A stretch of DNA of 64,000 nt from Acidobacteriota bacterium (GTDB lineage Bacteria; Acidobacteriota; Blastocatellia; Pyrinomonadales; Pyrinomonadaceae). Position numbers and translations under genes: made by a program. Where the stretch lies: contig JAOAPY010000022.1 in assembly GCA_025463135.1 (NCBI GenBank), positions 1-64,000 of the forward strand. The letters are read 5' to 3'. The notes under the pieces were generated by a model. The model was not told the origin of the DNA. It made no database searches and was given only the letters and a program-made list of their open reading frames with translations. Below, in pieces: positions 1 through 8,367 of the stretch (positions are counted from its first letter, which is position 1; every line of letters begins with the position of its first letter).

Positions 1-425
1 GCGATCTTGTTGGGAGCAGACCCACCCGCTACCGCGTGGTGGTACTGACCTCATACTGCCGATCCGACGGACCTCACGACCCGCGTGGTAGTGCTGACCT
101 CGTTACCTTCGAAGAGGTGCGAGTTGAGTAATGAGGTCAGTACCGGGAGCGGCAGCGAGCGGGTCTCGTAAGCGATCTGTGACCGTCGGCAGTATGAAGT
201 CAGTACCACCTCGCGGTAGCGGGGGGGTAAGTGACGGGGCCGCTATAGCCGAGACGATCTGGTTGTGCCCAGCGATCTTGTTGGGAGCAGACCCACCCGC
301 TACCGCGTGGTGGTACTGACCTCATACTGCCGATCCGACGGACTCCTCACGACCCGCGAGGTGGTGCTGACCTCATTGCCTTCGAAGAGGTGCGAGTTGA
401 GTAATGAGGTCAGTACCGGGAGCGG
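1..425. repeat. Direct repeat, two copies of about 153 bp
   Basis: Bases 1-153 recur almost unchanged at 272-425, starting from GCGATCTTGTTGGGAGCAG and ending near GGTCAGTACCGGGAGCGG. Differences are a few substitutions and one small indel. The first copy is cut by the window start, so the array may extend upstream. The copies contain half of the palindromic element seen in full at 194-332 and again at 14213-14345. No gene is seen in 1-526; short open frames here lie wholly in the repeat. Confidence 0.9.
194..332. repeat. Palindromic dispersed element, copy 1
   Basis: The left end reads TGAAGTCAGTACCACC..GCGGTAGCGGG and the right end CCCGCTACCGCGTGGTGGTACTGACCTCA, so the ends are inverted copies of each other around a core of about 80 bases. 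A closely related element sits at 14213-14345, with the same ends and the same core words (GAGA-GATCTGG, CCCAGCGATCTTGTT). This is a MITE- or REP-like dispersed element. No transposase is encoded in it. Confidence 0.85.
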
Positions 426-526
426 TACCGCTCCCGGTTCTGTAATTAGTCTCCTTCATTTAAGTCCAGCAGATTGAACCAGCCTCGCTTGCCAAATCCT
501 GTCCAACTCGTATATCAACATCTTCA

Positions 527-1510
527 ATGAATGACGCGACAAATTTTTCCGAAGTGCTCGGCTTCCTCCGCATGGAAGCCCAGGCTATTGAGCAAACCGC
601 AGCTCGTTTGCAGCCGGATCAAGTCCAACGCGCAATTGAATTGCTGGTCAACTGTAAAGGCAAAGTCGTCCTGCTCGGTATTGGCAAGTCGGGAATCATC
701 GCGCAAAAGATTGCGGCCACGATGACCAGTACGGGAACTCCTGCGCTGTACCTGCACCCTTCGGATGCGCTGCATGGCGGTATCGGCATTGTGAATGCGG
801 AAGATGTGGTGGTGGTCCTGAGTAACAGCGGCGAAACCGATGAGGTGATTGCGCTCTTGCCTTACTTGAAGCATCGTCAGGTGCCGCTGGTCGCCCTGCT
901 GGGGAACTTGAATTCGACTGTCGCAAAACGCGCTGATGTTGTGCTGGATGTATCCGTGGCAGAAGAAGCCTGCCCCTTGAACCTGGCGCCAACCACAAGT
1001 ACAACAGTGGCACTGGCACTCGGCGATGCGTTAGCGCTTACCTTGATGCGCGTCAAGGGTCTGACACCAGACGAATTCGCTATCAATCATCCCGCCGGTC
1101 AACTCGGAAAGCGTCTTACGTTAAAAGTTTCGGACCTGATGCATGAGGGCGAGCAGAACCCAACGGTGTCCGCGGAGGCTCAGTGGCTGGAAGTTGTGAG
1201 GGCCATAAGCCGAGGCGGTTTGGGAGCAGTAAATGTGATCGACAGCCATGGCCGGCTCGTAGGGTTGATCACGGACGGCGATCTGCGACGGGCGATCGAG
1301 CGGTTGGACCATGCTTCGCTGGAGGGGTTGGGATGTGGCGAATTCATGACGCGGAACCCTATTGCGGCAACACCGGATCTGCTTGCCTTTGATGCCCTCC
1401 GGTTGATGGAAGATCGGCTATCACAAATCTCGGTCTTGCCAGTAGTCGACGAGCAGCACACTTGCGTCGGCTTGATTCGGCTTCATGACATCGTGCGCAG
1501 CGGGTTGTAA
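527..1510 (+). CDS. kdsD: Arabinose-5-phosphate isomerase (KpsF/GutQ family)
   Basis: Interconverts D-ribulose 5-phosphate and D-arabinose 5-phosphate, the first step to Kdo for lipopolysaccharide; cytoplasmic. At 327 residues it has the family length. An N-terminal SIS sugar-isomerase domain (about 35-175) carries GIGKSGIIAQKIAATMTSTG, the HPSDALHGG stretch and NSGETDEV; HPAGQLGKRL follows near 185-195. Two CBS domains fill about 203-327. The start is the first ATG after the repeat region; no clear ribosome-binding site is visible. It stands alone, followed by a large palindrome. With lpxC nearby it supports a Gram-negative envelope. GutQ-type sugar isomerases are near relatives, but KdsD is the usual role. 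Confidence 0.93.
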   Translation: MNDATNFSEVLGFLRMEAQAIEQTAARLQPDQVQRAIELLVNCKGKVVLLGIGKSGIIAQKIAATMTSTGTPALYLHPSDALHGGIGIVNAEDVVVVLSNSGETDEVIALLPYLKHRQVPLVALLGNLNSTVAKRADVVLDVSVAEEACPLNLAPTTSTTVALALGDALALTLMRVKGLTPDEFAINHPAGQLGKRLTLKVSDLMHEGEQNPTVSAEAQWLEVVRAISRGGLGAVNVIDSHGRLVGLITDGDLRRAIERLDHASLEGLGCGEFMTRNPIAATPDLLAFDALRLMEDRLSQISVLPVVDEQHTCVGLIRLHDIVRSGL

Positions 1511-1517
1511 CCAGCGT

Positions 1518-1687
1518 ACTGCGGCTCTGCCGCCTGATGCGCGGAAAGGCTATGCCTTTCCGACAAATCAGTTTTTTCAATGAGGCTGCGCCTCCGCAAC
1601 AAGAGCTGGAGGCATAGCCTCGAATTTTGGGGCGGTTCTCTCGGAAAGGCAGAGCCGTTCCGCACATCGGGCGGCAAAGCCGCATAC
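1518..1687. repeat. Large palindromic element with 45-base arms
   Basis: The left arm 1518-1563 (GCGGCTCTGCCGCC, GCGGAAAGGCTATGCC) is matched by the right arm 1641-1687 read in reverse (GGCAGAGCCGTTCCGC, GGCGGCAAAGCCGC). The centre holds a second, smaller inverted pair, GAGGCTGCGCCTCC / GGAGGCATAGCCTC. It fills most of the gap between kdsD and the next gene and could form a long cruciform or RNA hairpin. It has no coding capacity and no transposase. Confidence 0.85.
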
Positions 1688-1713
1688 GTTTCTCAAAAGC
1701 TACTTGGAGTGTT

Positions 1714-2445
1714 ATGAAGCAGCAATCAAGAGGATCCTGCATATGGACCGTGATCATCGCTCTCACCGTCCCCATGTTGTCCGTGCAGGTTGGCGCAATG
1801 AGTCTCGCATCAACTCGATTCAGGACCGAAGGCAATTTCAAATCACAACTAAATCCGGAAGTAACGCTCAGCGTCAACGAAGACTTTCTCAATGCCTTTC
1901 TTGATTCGATGTTCACGAATCTCAAGGCGCCATCGGCGCCGCTCGCCATCACCCCCGGCGACAAAGATCGAACGCCGGCAGAATCGTATGGCTGCCAGAG
2001 CGCTATCACGCTGGAGCGAGAAGAAGGTGGGGTGAAGACGTCCGCCAAATTAGAGCAGGGTAAAATATCGGCGCCGCTGGCCTTTGCAGGTTCGTATAAC
2101 TCAACTCTCCTTGGCTGTATTGAATTTCGTGGCTGGGCCAACACCACCTGGAGCTTTGACTTCGATCGCGCGCGCCAGGTTTTATTAGCTCGAGTTCAGG
2201 TGCAGGACATTCATCTCACCAATGTGCCGGCACTGGCGAGCGGGTCGCTGGTAAAGATCGTACAAAGCGCAATCGACGCGCGCATCAATCCACTCGAGTT
2301 GCTGAAGCTGGACCAGTTGTCGGCCCGACTACCGGTTGCACCCGCCAAAGGTGCGTTACGTCTGCGCGCCAAGGATGTGCGCACCGAAATTGTTCCGGGC
2401 AGTTTGCAGGTGCATGTTGCTTACGAGTTTCTGCCCGATCGATAG
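1714..2445 (+). CDS. Secreted or periplasmic protein of unknown function
   Basis: A 243-residue protein with an N-terminal signal-like segment (about residues 10-28, hydrophobic run WTVIIALTVPMLSVQVGA). I do not recognise the mature part. It is rich in beta-type sequence with no clear catalytic motif; one Cys lies near residue 95 and another near 130. The ATG at 1714 was chosen because TTGGAGTG precedes it and the signal peptide begins there; an upstream in-frame ATG at 1627 would put palindrome sequence into the protein. It is convergent with the TPR lipoprotein gene on the minus strand, and a palindrome separates the two. Confidence 0.7.
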   Translation: MKQQSRGSCIWTVIIALTVPMLSVQVGAMSLASTRFRTEGNFKSQLNPEVTLSVNEDFLNAFLDSMFTNLKAPSAPLAITPGDKDRTPAESYGCQSAITLEREEGGVKTSAKLEQGKISAPLAFAGSYNSTLLGCIEFRGWANTTWSFDFDRARQVLLARVQVQDIHLTNVPALASGSLVKIVQSAIDARINPLELLKLDQLSARLPVAPAKGALRLRAKDVRTEIVPGSLQVHVAYEFLPDR

Positions 2446-2451
2446 TTATCC

Positions 2452-2552
2452 GGGACCGCATGCATCCTGCGTACTTAGGTGGGGTCAATAGCGTTTTACA
2501 TAGTCGGGAGCCATTGACGTAACTCGAGCACGCAGGATGCGGTGCGGTCCCA
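2452..2552. repeat. Palindromic element, GGGACCGCA family, copy 1
   Basis: GGGACCGCATGCATCCTGCGT at the left is matched by ACGCAGGATGCGGTGCGGTCCC at the right, around a core of about 60 bases. The same element family occurs at 4329-4431. It lies between two convergent genes and may stop transcription in both directions, though there is no T-run typical of an intrinsic terminator. Confidence 0.85.
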
Positions 2553-2561
2553 GGAAACAGA

Positions 2562-4058
2562 TCAGCCTTTCGATACCTTCGCCGCTTTGGTCCGGATGAA
2601 GGCCAGATTCATTTGCGGCAGCGAGTTGAATTCCGCGGCTTTGGTACAAGACTCCCTGGCTTTGGCACCATCACCCTTGCCCTCATAGGCCTGACACTGC
2701 CGATAGAGATCGTAGGGATTCTGCTGATTTGCCTGCTGCAGCTCAGCGATCGCTTTGTCAAAGTTCTTCTCTTCGAGGGCGATCATTCCAGCCAGTGAAT
2801 GAGACTGCTTCACCTGGTTCGAGTTCGTGGGGTCGACGCCTTTTTGAAATGCATCCGCTTCGGTTTTGGCAGTTGCCAGGTCCTTTTTCCCCAAAGCGAT
2901 TCGGGCGAGGTTGAAATGATGAAAGAGTTTCGTGTTGTCCTTGATCGCCTGTGATTGATTGGACTCTTCCGTCATCTTCAGGGCGCGCTCAAACAGCGAT
3001 TTGGCCTCGTCATATTTGCCGGTCTCGAGCATGATTGTGGCCTTGAGTTGTACATCACCGATCATGTTGGGAACGTCGTTGGTCTTCTCGCCGAGTGCGT
3101 ATTGTTTGTCCACTTCGGCGATAGCCTTATCCATCTGTCCGCCGTCGGCATCCACGACAGTCATGCCAAACAACGCGGTGCGACGCTCGCCATCGTTACG
3201 GGCTTTGTCAGTCAACTTCTGCAGCTCAGCCAGTGCCTCATCGGCCTTGCCCTTGTAGAGCAGTGCGGCGGCGATGCCGAAATGCGAGTTCACAAAGTTC
3301 GCATCAAGCTCCAGAGCCTTGCGGTACTGGGCGATTGATTCGTCGAACCGGCCCATCTTCAAGAGCAACTCAGCGTACGAATCATAAGGATTCGGATCTT
3401 TTGGAATAAGCTCGATGTATTTTTTGAATGCCTGTTCAGCGCTGGCGTAATCAGCATTCTGCCGGTAGGCATAGCCGAGAATATTGAAAGCGGTCGAATA
3501 GGTCGGCGAGATCTCGGTCGCTTTTTTGTAATGCTGAATAGCCTGGGCCATGTCCTGTTGCCCAAAATAATATCCACCCAGAGCAAAGTGGGCGCGCTCA
3601 TCATTTGGATAAGCAGCCACCGCCTGTTCGAGATACTCCTTTTGCTTCGCCGCATTGCCGTTGGCCCCTGCTTCGGCGCCCAGGATCAGGAGTCGTTCGC
3701 CATTCGATGCCTTGTCGGCAAGGCTTACAGCCTTTTTCATATGGTCAAAGAACTCTTTAGCAGTGGGGCTGGACGTGGCCCGGTTCAATTCCGCGGAAGC
3801 GAAATTCGGATCGAGCGCGATGGCCTTGTCATAGTGTTGGAGCGAATCCGTTATGAGCAACTTCTCAGCCAGGTCGCGTCCGGCCATGAATTCCTTTTTT
3901 GCGTCTTCCGAGGAAGTGGTGACGGGAATCTTACCGCTGTCGGCGGTGGTTGCGGGCGGCGGGTTCTTCCCGGCGCCGTTGTCCACACAGCCACTCAACA
4001 TTGTCGTTGCCATCGTGGCAAGCGCCAAAAGGAGTATCAGAAAACTCTTGCGCTGCAT
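2562..4058 (-). CDS. TPR-repeat lipoprotein
   Basis: A 498-residue lipoprotein built almost wholly of tetratricopeptide repeats. The N-terminus carries a signal sequence ending in a lipobox, LSGC (Cys at about residue 24), followed by a short Pro/Thr linker. From about residue 50 to 490 there are roughly eleven helical pairs with TPR signatures such as AHFALGGYYFGQ, AFNILGYAYR and PYDSYAELLLKMGR. The start at 4058 is chosen over a frame opening at 4235 because GGAG lies just upstream and the signal peptide begins there. The likely role is a protein-protein scaffold at the periplasmic face of the membrane. The partner is unknown; no operon mate is visible. Confidence 0.85.
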   Translation of the reverse strand: MQRKSFLILLLALATMATTMLSGCVDNGAGKNPPPATTADSGKIPVTTSSEDAKKEFMAGRDLAEKLLITDSLQHYDKAIALDPNFASAELNRATSSPTAKEFFDHMKKAVSLADKASNGERLLILGAEAGANGNAAKQKEYLEQAVAAYPNDERAHFALGGYYFGQQDMAQAIQHYKKATEISPTYSTAFNILGYAYRQNADYASAEQAFKKYIELIPKDPNPYDSYAELLLKMGRFDESIAQYRKALELDANFVNSHFGIAAALLYKGKADEALAELQKLTDKARNDGERRTALFGMTVVDADGGQMDKAIAEVDKQYALGEKTNDVPNMIGDVQLKATIMLETGKYDEAKSLFERALKMTEESNQSQAIKDNTKLFHHFNLARIALGKKDLATAKTEADAFQKGVDPTNSNQVKQSHSLAGMIALEEKNFDKAIAELQQANQQNPYDLYRQCQAYEGKGDGAKARESCTKAAEFNSLPQMNLAFIRTKAAKVSKG

Positions 4059-4328
4059 CGTGTTGTCTCCTTCAAAATGTGATCGGACGAGCGAGGATCG
4101 CGCAGCGTCACGTCGCTCACGCGAACCCGGGGAGAATGGAATAAAGACGGTCCTTTGTACCTGGTGTTTTGTGCTTTGATCTTTGTGCGCGTCAAAGCGG
4201 CGCGGAGAATACTGAAGAGCGGACGTGTGAGTCAAGAAAATAGTGATGAATGACGCGAGTTTCCGAGAGCTCGGATTTCTTACGATATTTCGGTTGGAAA
4301 TTTGGCGAGTTGAAGTCTGGGACTAATC

Positions 4329-4431
4329 TGGGACCGCACGCGTCCCGCGTGCTGGAGTTACCCAGGAGGCCCTTTGCTTTCAAGATGCTCTTTACCCAGC
4401 CTCAGCACGCAGGATGCGTGCGGCCCCAGGG
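4329..4431. repeat. Palindromic element, GGGACCGCA family, copy 2, overlapping lpxC 3' end
   Basis: The left arm GGGACCGCACGCGTCCCGCGT pairs with the right arm ACGCAGGATGCGTGCGGCCCC. It is the same family as 2452-2552. The right arm runs into the 3' end of lpxC, and the lpxC stop codon at 4392-4394 lies inside the element. Confidence 0.85.
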
Positions 4432-5285
4432 ACGGGCATGTCGACGATATCCCAGGCGGATCGAACTCGCAGCAGCTTGGCCATCAAGCCGGCGTGCATG
4501 ATGTGTCCGCTGCGCTCAGCTTTGACTTTGCCGAGAATGGGCATCCCCAGCAGGGCAAAGTCACCGATGATGTCCAGGATCTTATGTCGCACGAACTCGT
4601 CGGTGAATCGCAGACCCGATTCATTCAACATTCCCTCCGGCGTCAGGACTATCGCATTGTCGAGTGAGCCGCCCCGAATCAAGTTGGCTCGCCGCAGCGC
4701 CTCAATCTCCTCCGTAAAGCCAAAAGTGCGGGCCGAAGCAATCTCGCGCCCAAAGTTTCCGTTCGCGAGTTCCACGGTGCGATGCTGCACCCCGATCAAG
4801 GGATGTTTGAAATCTATCAGGCAATCGATTTGGTAACTGTCCGCGGGCTCGACACTGATGCGCCGCTCGCCCTGCTCGAATGAAATCTTTTCGCGCACCA
4901 GCAAAGCGCGGCGGGCCAGCGGCTGCGTGACTATGCCGGCCTCTTCGATCATTTCGGCAAATGCTTCCGCTGAGCCATCCATGATCGGAATCTCGAGGTT
5001 GTCGACTTCGATGAAGGCATTGTCGACACCGAGGCCGCGCAGCGCCGACAACAGATGCTCAACGGTTGAAAGCATCACGCCCGTGCGCATCAGGGTGGTT
5101 GCATAACCACAATGCGCCACGGATTCAACCGTCGCGGGAATTTCAAAGCCACCCAGGTCCGTGCGGCGAAAAACATAGCCGGTATCCGGCGGCGCGGGTA
5201 GCAAACGAATGCGCACCGGGACCGCCGTGTGCAGACCGGTGCCTGAGGTTTCAACTGAGGTCTTGAGCGTTGTTTGTTTTACCAA
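4392..5285 (-). CDS. lpxC: UDP-3-O-acyl-N-acetylglucosamine deacetylase LpxC
   Basis: A zinc hydrolase that performs the first committed step of lipid A synthesis, removing acetate from UDP-3-O-acyl-GlcNAc in the cytoplasm. The 297 residues fit the family. Family landmarks are the Zn-binding STVEHLLSALRGLGVDN near residues 73-90, the KHPLIG segment, LDNAIVL, the second metal site VRHKILDIIGDFALLG (His, Asp) and SGHIMHAG with the catalytic-region His. The start is a TTG at 5283-5285; an in-frame stop lies just upstream and there is no better start. The last dozen residues (PGAARILRAEAG) are encoded by the palindromic repeat at 4329-4431, so the native C-terminus may have been replaced. Confidence 0.95.
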   Translation of the reverse strand: MVKQTTLKTSVETSGTGLHTAVPVRIRLLPAPPDTGYVFRRTDLGGFEIPATVESVAHCGYATTLMRTGVMLSTVEHLLSALRGLGVDNAFIEVDNLEIPIMDGSAEAFAEMIEEAGIVTQPLARRALLVREKISFEQGERRISVEPADSYQIDCLIDFKHPLIGVQHRTVELANGNFGREIASARTFGFTEEIEALRRANLIRGGSLDNAIVLTPEGMLNESGLRFTDEFVRHKILDIIGDFALLGMPILGKVKAERSGHIMHAGLMAKLLRVRSAWDIVDMPVPGAARILRAEAG

Positions 5286-5838
5286 TTTTTGTCGGGACCT
5301 TTTGCCTGGTCATTTTTGAAGCTGATTTTGGAGCGAGCCGGTTCTATCGCAACGGTTGTGCCGGATATTAAAGCTCGATTACATTGCCCTCAGGATTACG
5401 GTTGTGGCGCAGGCGCCACACTTTCTCATTGCTGATGTCCTTTCTAGCCACGGTCCCATGTTCTAATTTGGTTTGCACGCCGTGAGAACTCAATTCCCAA
5501 TGCTCAGCTGGCGACTGAGCAACTACAGTTAGGAAGGGCACCTTGTCCCCGCTCAAGTTGGGCCGTGATCAAGTTGAGGAGATAGAAATCAATTTTTGGG
5601 CAGCGCTATCGGTTCCACTCCTTCATCAATGTGCCCCAACTTGAGCGGGGACAGGGTCCCCTTCCTGACTTGCACTTTCCTCAACTCGATTATCGATCTA
5701 CGAATTGAGTTTCCCGCATCAAGCCGGCGATTCAATGCCAAACCAAACGAGTCTTCGACGCTCTGCTAGGCACTGCAAGCAACTTCATCGTAAAATCGAC
5801 ATCGAAGCTCGTTCGGAAGGATTAGGAAAGATAGACCT
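5286..5838. other. Intergenic region between lpxC and def
   Basis: About 550 bases with no convincing gene between two divergent genes. It holds the palindrome at 5531-5667. A 62-codon minus-strand frame (5368-5556) opens with TTG inside the palindrome and resembles no family I know, so I do not call it. Promoters for both flanking genes should lie here, but no clear pair of boxes stood out. Confidence 0.5.
5531..5667. repeat. Palindromic element with 33-base arms
   Basis: The left arm 5531-5563 (AGGAAGGGCACC, GTCCCCGCTCAAGTTGGG) pairs with the right arm 5634-5667 (CCCCAACTTGAGCGGGGAC, GGTCCCCTTCCT), with about three mismatches. The loop is about 70 bases. This is another non-coding inverted repeat of the kind found in many gaps of this window. 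Confidence 0.88.
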
Positions 5839-6354
5839 ATGGCGTTACTCGATATTGTGACCTGGCCGGCGCCGGTACTCGATACTCCTGGCGATCCGGT
5901 AACGGAATTTGACGAAAGGCTGAAACAGCTCGTCAACAATATGTTTGAGACAATGTATGCGGCCCCCGGCGTCGGCCTGGCCGCGGTGCAGGTAGGTGTC
6001 GCCAAAAGATTGTTCGTGATGGACTGTTCCGGCGGCAAGGATCCCGAGCAGCGCCTGGTCTTAATCAATCCCGAAGTGCTGGCTATCGAAGGAAATCAAA
6101 ACGGCGAAGAGGGCTGTCTCTCTTTTCCGGGCATCTTCACCCCCGTCGAGCGCAGCCTGCGCGCGGTCGTCCGTGCTCAGGACCTAAATGGAAATGAGTT
6201 TGAAGTTGACGGCATGGAACTAACCGCGCGCTGCATGCTGCATGAAACAGATCACTGCGACGGCATCGTCTTTCTCGACAAGATGAGTTCCATCAAACGC
6301 GAACTCGTAAAAAGGAAAATCAGGAAGTTGCAGAAGACGGGAAAGTGGAATTAG
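5839..6354 (+). CDS. def: Peptide deformylase
   Basis: Removes the formyl group from the N-terminal Met of nascent proteins at the ribosome exit. The 171 residues carry all three deformylase motifs: GVGLAAVQVG (motif 1, residues about 43-52), EEGCLSFPG (motif 2, metal-ligand Cys) and HETDHCDGIVF (motif 3, two metal-ligand His and the catalytic Glu). The usual Pro of motif 1 (AAPQ) is Val here, a position known to vary; motif 3 has Thr where a hydrophobic residue is usual. The start has AGGAAAGATAGACCT upstream. fmt, its usual neighbour, lies 2 kb downstream with a dehydrogenase gene between them. Confidence 0.96.
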   Translation: MALLDIVTWPAPVLDTPGDPVTEFDERLKQLVNNMFETMYAAPGVGLAAVQVGVAKRLFVMDCSGGKDPEQRLVLINPEVLAIEGNQNGEEGCLSFPGIFTPVERSLRAVVRAQDLNGNEFEVDGMELTARCMLHETDHCDGIVFLDKMSSIKRELVKRKIRKLQKTGKWN

Positions 6355-6404
6355 GCGGAAGGCGGAAGGCAGAAGGCAGAAGGCAGAAGGCAGAAGGCAG
6401 AAGG
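6355..6404. repeat. Short tandem repeat, GGCAGAA unit
   Basis: About seven consecutive copies of a 7-base unit (AAGGCAG / AAGGCGG variants) directly after the def stop codon. Such arrays change length by slippage. There are no spacers, so it is not CRISPR. Confidence 0.9.
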
Positions 6405-6586
6405 CGGTCGATGCTTTGTAAGCAATTGGCCGCTTTTTATTTCAGGGTTGGACGCCTTTCAGTCTGCAGTTGAATGTTGCCTGTCGGTGCGGCTCAAGGT
6501 CAGGAAGGACGGCTTACCCCTGCTCTTCCATCAGCAATAACTCATGATAGTATCGTCACAATCACTAGAACAATTGGAGTCCAAAT

Positions 6587-8179
6587 ATGACAACTGAATT
6601 TCGCAATGAACCGCTCACCGACTTTACCAAAGAAGAGAACGCCGTTGCCATGCGCGAGGCGATTGAAAAAGTTAAACGTGACCTCGGGCGAGAGTACCCG
6701 CTGGTGATTGGGGGCGAACGGATCCTGACCGAAGATAAATTCGAAAGTATCAATCCCGCCAATCGCACGCAGGTCGTGGGACGTTTTCAGAAAGCTACCA
6801 AAGACCTGGCGAATCGTGCCGTGGAAACTGCCTACGAAAGTTTTAAGACCTGGAGCATCACTCCCGCCACCGAGCGCGCCGATCTGTTGTTTCGCGTGGC
6901 CGGGCTAATGCGTCAGCGCAAGCATGAACTGTCAGCCTGGATGATTCACGAGGTGAGCAAGGGCTGGGCGGAAGCCGATGGTGATACAGCGGAGGCGATC
7001 GATTTCTGTGAGTTCTACGCACGCGAGATGCTGCGTTACGCTGCGCCGCAGCCGCTGACAAAGATTGACGGTGAAAACAACTCGCTGGAATACATCGCGC
7101 TGGGGGTCGCTACAGTGATTCCGCCATGGAATTTTCCTCTGGCCATTATGGCCGGTATGACTGGCGCGGCTATCGTCACAGGGAACACAGTCGTGCTCAA
7201 GCCTTCTTCCGACGCCCCCACGATTGCTTACAAGTTTTTTGAGCTGCTCGAAGAAGCCGGTCTGCCCGCCGGAGTCGTAAACTTTACGACAGGATCAGGC
7301 GCGGAGGTCGGCGACGTCATCGTCGATCATCCGCACACTCGTTTCATTTCCTTTACCGGTTCCAAAGAGATTGGCCTGCGTATTAACGAGCGCGCCGCAA
7401 AAGTGCAGGACGGCCAACTCTGGATCAAACGAGTGATTGCCGAGATGGGTGGCAAGGACGCAATTATCGTCGCCGAAGATGCAAATTTAGACGACGCGGC
7501 GATGGGCATAGTCCAGTCCGCATTCGGGTTTCAAGGTGAGAAATGTTCAGCCTGTTCCCGGGCGATTATCGACGCCAAGATTTATGACTCGATGCTTGAA
7601 AAAATTGTCGAGCGAACCGAAAAAATTCAGGTCGGCGATCCCGCCGATCCCGCCACCAACATGAGCGCGGTAATCAACGAGAAAGCATTCAAGACGATCA
7701 TCAACTATATCGAAAAAGGAAAAGCCGAAGGCGGTCGCGTGCTGGTGGGCGGTGGTTCAGACGGCGAGCAAGGCTTCTTTATCGAACCCACGGTCATTGC
7801 CGATGTTAAAGCCGGAGCTACGATCGAGCAGGAAGAAATCTTTGGGCCCGTGCTGGCGGTTATCAAGGCTGAAGACTATGACGATGCTTTGCGCATAGCG
7901 AACGACACGCAGTTCGGTCTTACCGGTGCGGTTTACAGCGCCGATGAGGCCAAGCTTGAAAGAGCACGACGCGAGTTCCACGTGGGCAATCTTTATCTCA
8001 ATCGCAAGTGCACGGGAGCGTTCGTGGGCGTGCATCCCTTTGGTGGTTTCAATATGTCCGGTACGGATTCAAAGGCCGGCGGCCGCGATTACCTGCTGCT
8101 GTTCATGCAGGCCAAGCTGTCTTCGACAAAGATCGGAGCAACCGTGGGCAAGAAAGCCGAAGCGGGAACCACCGCGTAG
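6587..8179 (+). CDS. rocA: L-glutamate gamma-semialdehyde (P5C) dehydrogenase
   Basis: An NAD-dependent aldehyde dehydrogenase that oxidises glutamate semialdehyde (from proline or arginine breakdown) to glutamate. At 530 residues it is slightly longer than the usual 515 of the RocA/PruA monofunctional class. Landmarks: IPPWNFPLAI near residue 180 (nucleotide site), FTGSKEIG, the catalytic Glu in AEMGGKDAIIV, the catalytic Cys at about 320 in GFQGEKCSACSR, and QEEIFGPVLAV. The CSACSR form is typical of P5C dehydrogenase and not of general aldehyde dehydrogenases. No proline dehydrogenase (putA/prodh) is in the window. It sits between def and fmt, which is unusual. The symbol could equally be pruA. 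Confidence 0.92.
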   Translation: MTTEFRNEPLTDFTKEENAVAMREAIEKVKRDLGREYPLVIGGERILTEDKFESINPANRTQVVGRFQKATKDLANRAVETAYESFKTWSITPATERADLLFRVAGLMRQRKHELSAWMIHEVSKGWAEADGDTAEAIDFCEFYAREMLRYAAPQPLTKIDGENNSLEYIALGVATVIPPWNFPLAIMAGMTGAAIVTGNTVVLKPSSDAPTIAYKFFELLEEAGLPAGVVNFTTGSGAEVGDVIVDHPHTRFISFTGSKEIGLRINERAAKVQDGQLWIKRVIAEMGGKDAIIVAEDANLDDAAMGIVQSAFGFQGEKCSACSRAIIDAKIYDSMLEKIVERTEKIQVGDPADPATNMSAVINEKAFKTIINYIEKGKAEGGRVLVGGGSDGEQGFFIEPTVIADVKAGATIEQEEIFGPVLAVIKAEDYDDALRIANDTQFGLTGAVYSADEAKLERARREFHVGNLYLNRKCTGAFVGVHPFGGFNMSGTDSKAGGRDYLLLFMQAKLSSTKIGATVGKKAEAGTTA

Positions 8180-8202
8180 AGCTAAATGAAAAGAGGCTAT
8201 TG

Positions 8203-8260
8203 ATGTCCGATAAGCTTTACCTTGTCGTAACGCCGCGACAAACTAAAGTTTGTCGGACAT
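8203..8260. repeat. Inverted repeat after rocA
   Basis: ATGTCCGATAAGCTTTACCTTGTCG (8203-8227) pairs with CGACAAACTAAAGTTTGTCGGACAT (8236-8260) at about 20 of 25 positions, with an 8-base loop. It is a strong RNA hairpin and may end the rocA transcript, but no T-run follows. Confidence 0.75.
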
Positions 8261-8367
8261 TTGCCGCGAAAGTGACCAACTACCGTCATAGAAGTATTCA
8301 TCGGGCCTGAGAACTGCGAAGGGCCAGAACACTTCCCTTGGGTCATCTGCGTTTCTTTGAATCAACC

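Noticed and set aside
1..425. Possible CRISPR array
   Set aside because: Only two long copies (about 153 bp) without short regular spacers.
1359..2147. 262-codon minus-strand open frame
   Set aside because: Antisense to kdsD and the 1714 gene; low-complexity Arg/Ser composition and no family likeness.
3531..4082. 183-codon plus-strand frame
   Set aside because: Antisense to the TPR lipoprotein gene, which has a signal peptide and TPR repeats.
5368..5556. 62-codon minus-strand frame
   Set aside because: Its TTG start is inside the palindrome 5531-5667; no ribosome-binding site or family likeness.
6355..6404. Possible CRISPR or regulatory array
   Set aside because: A 7-base tandem with no spacers.
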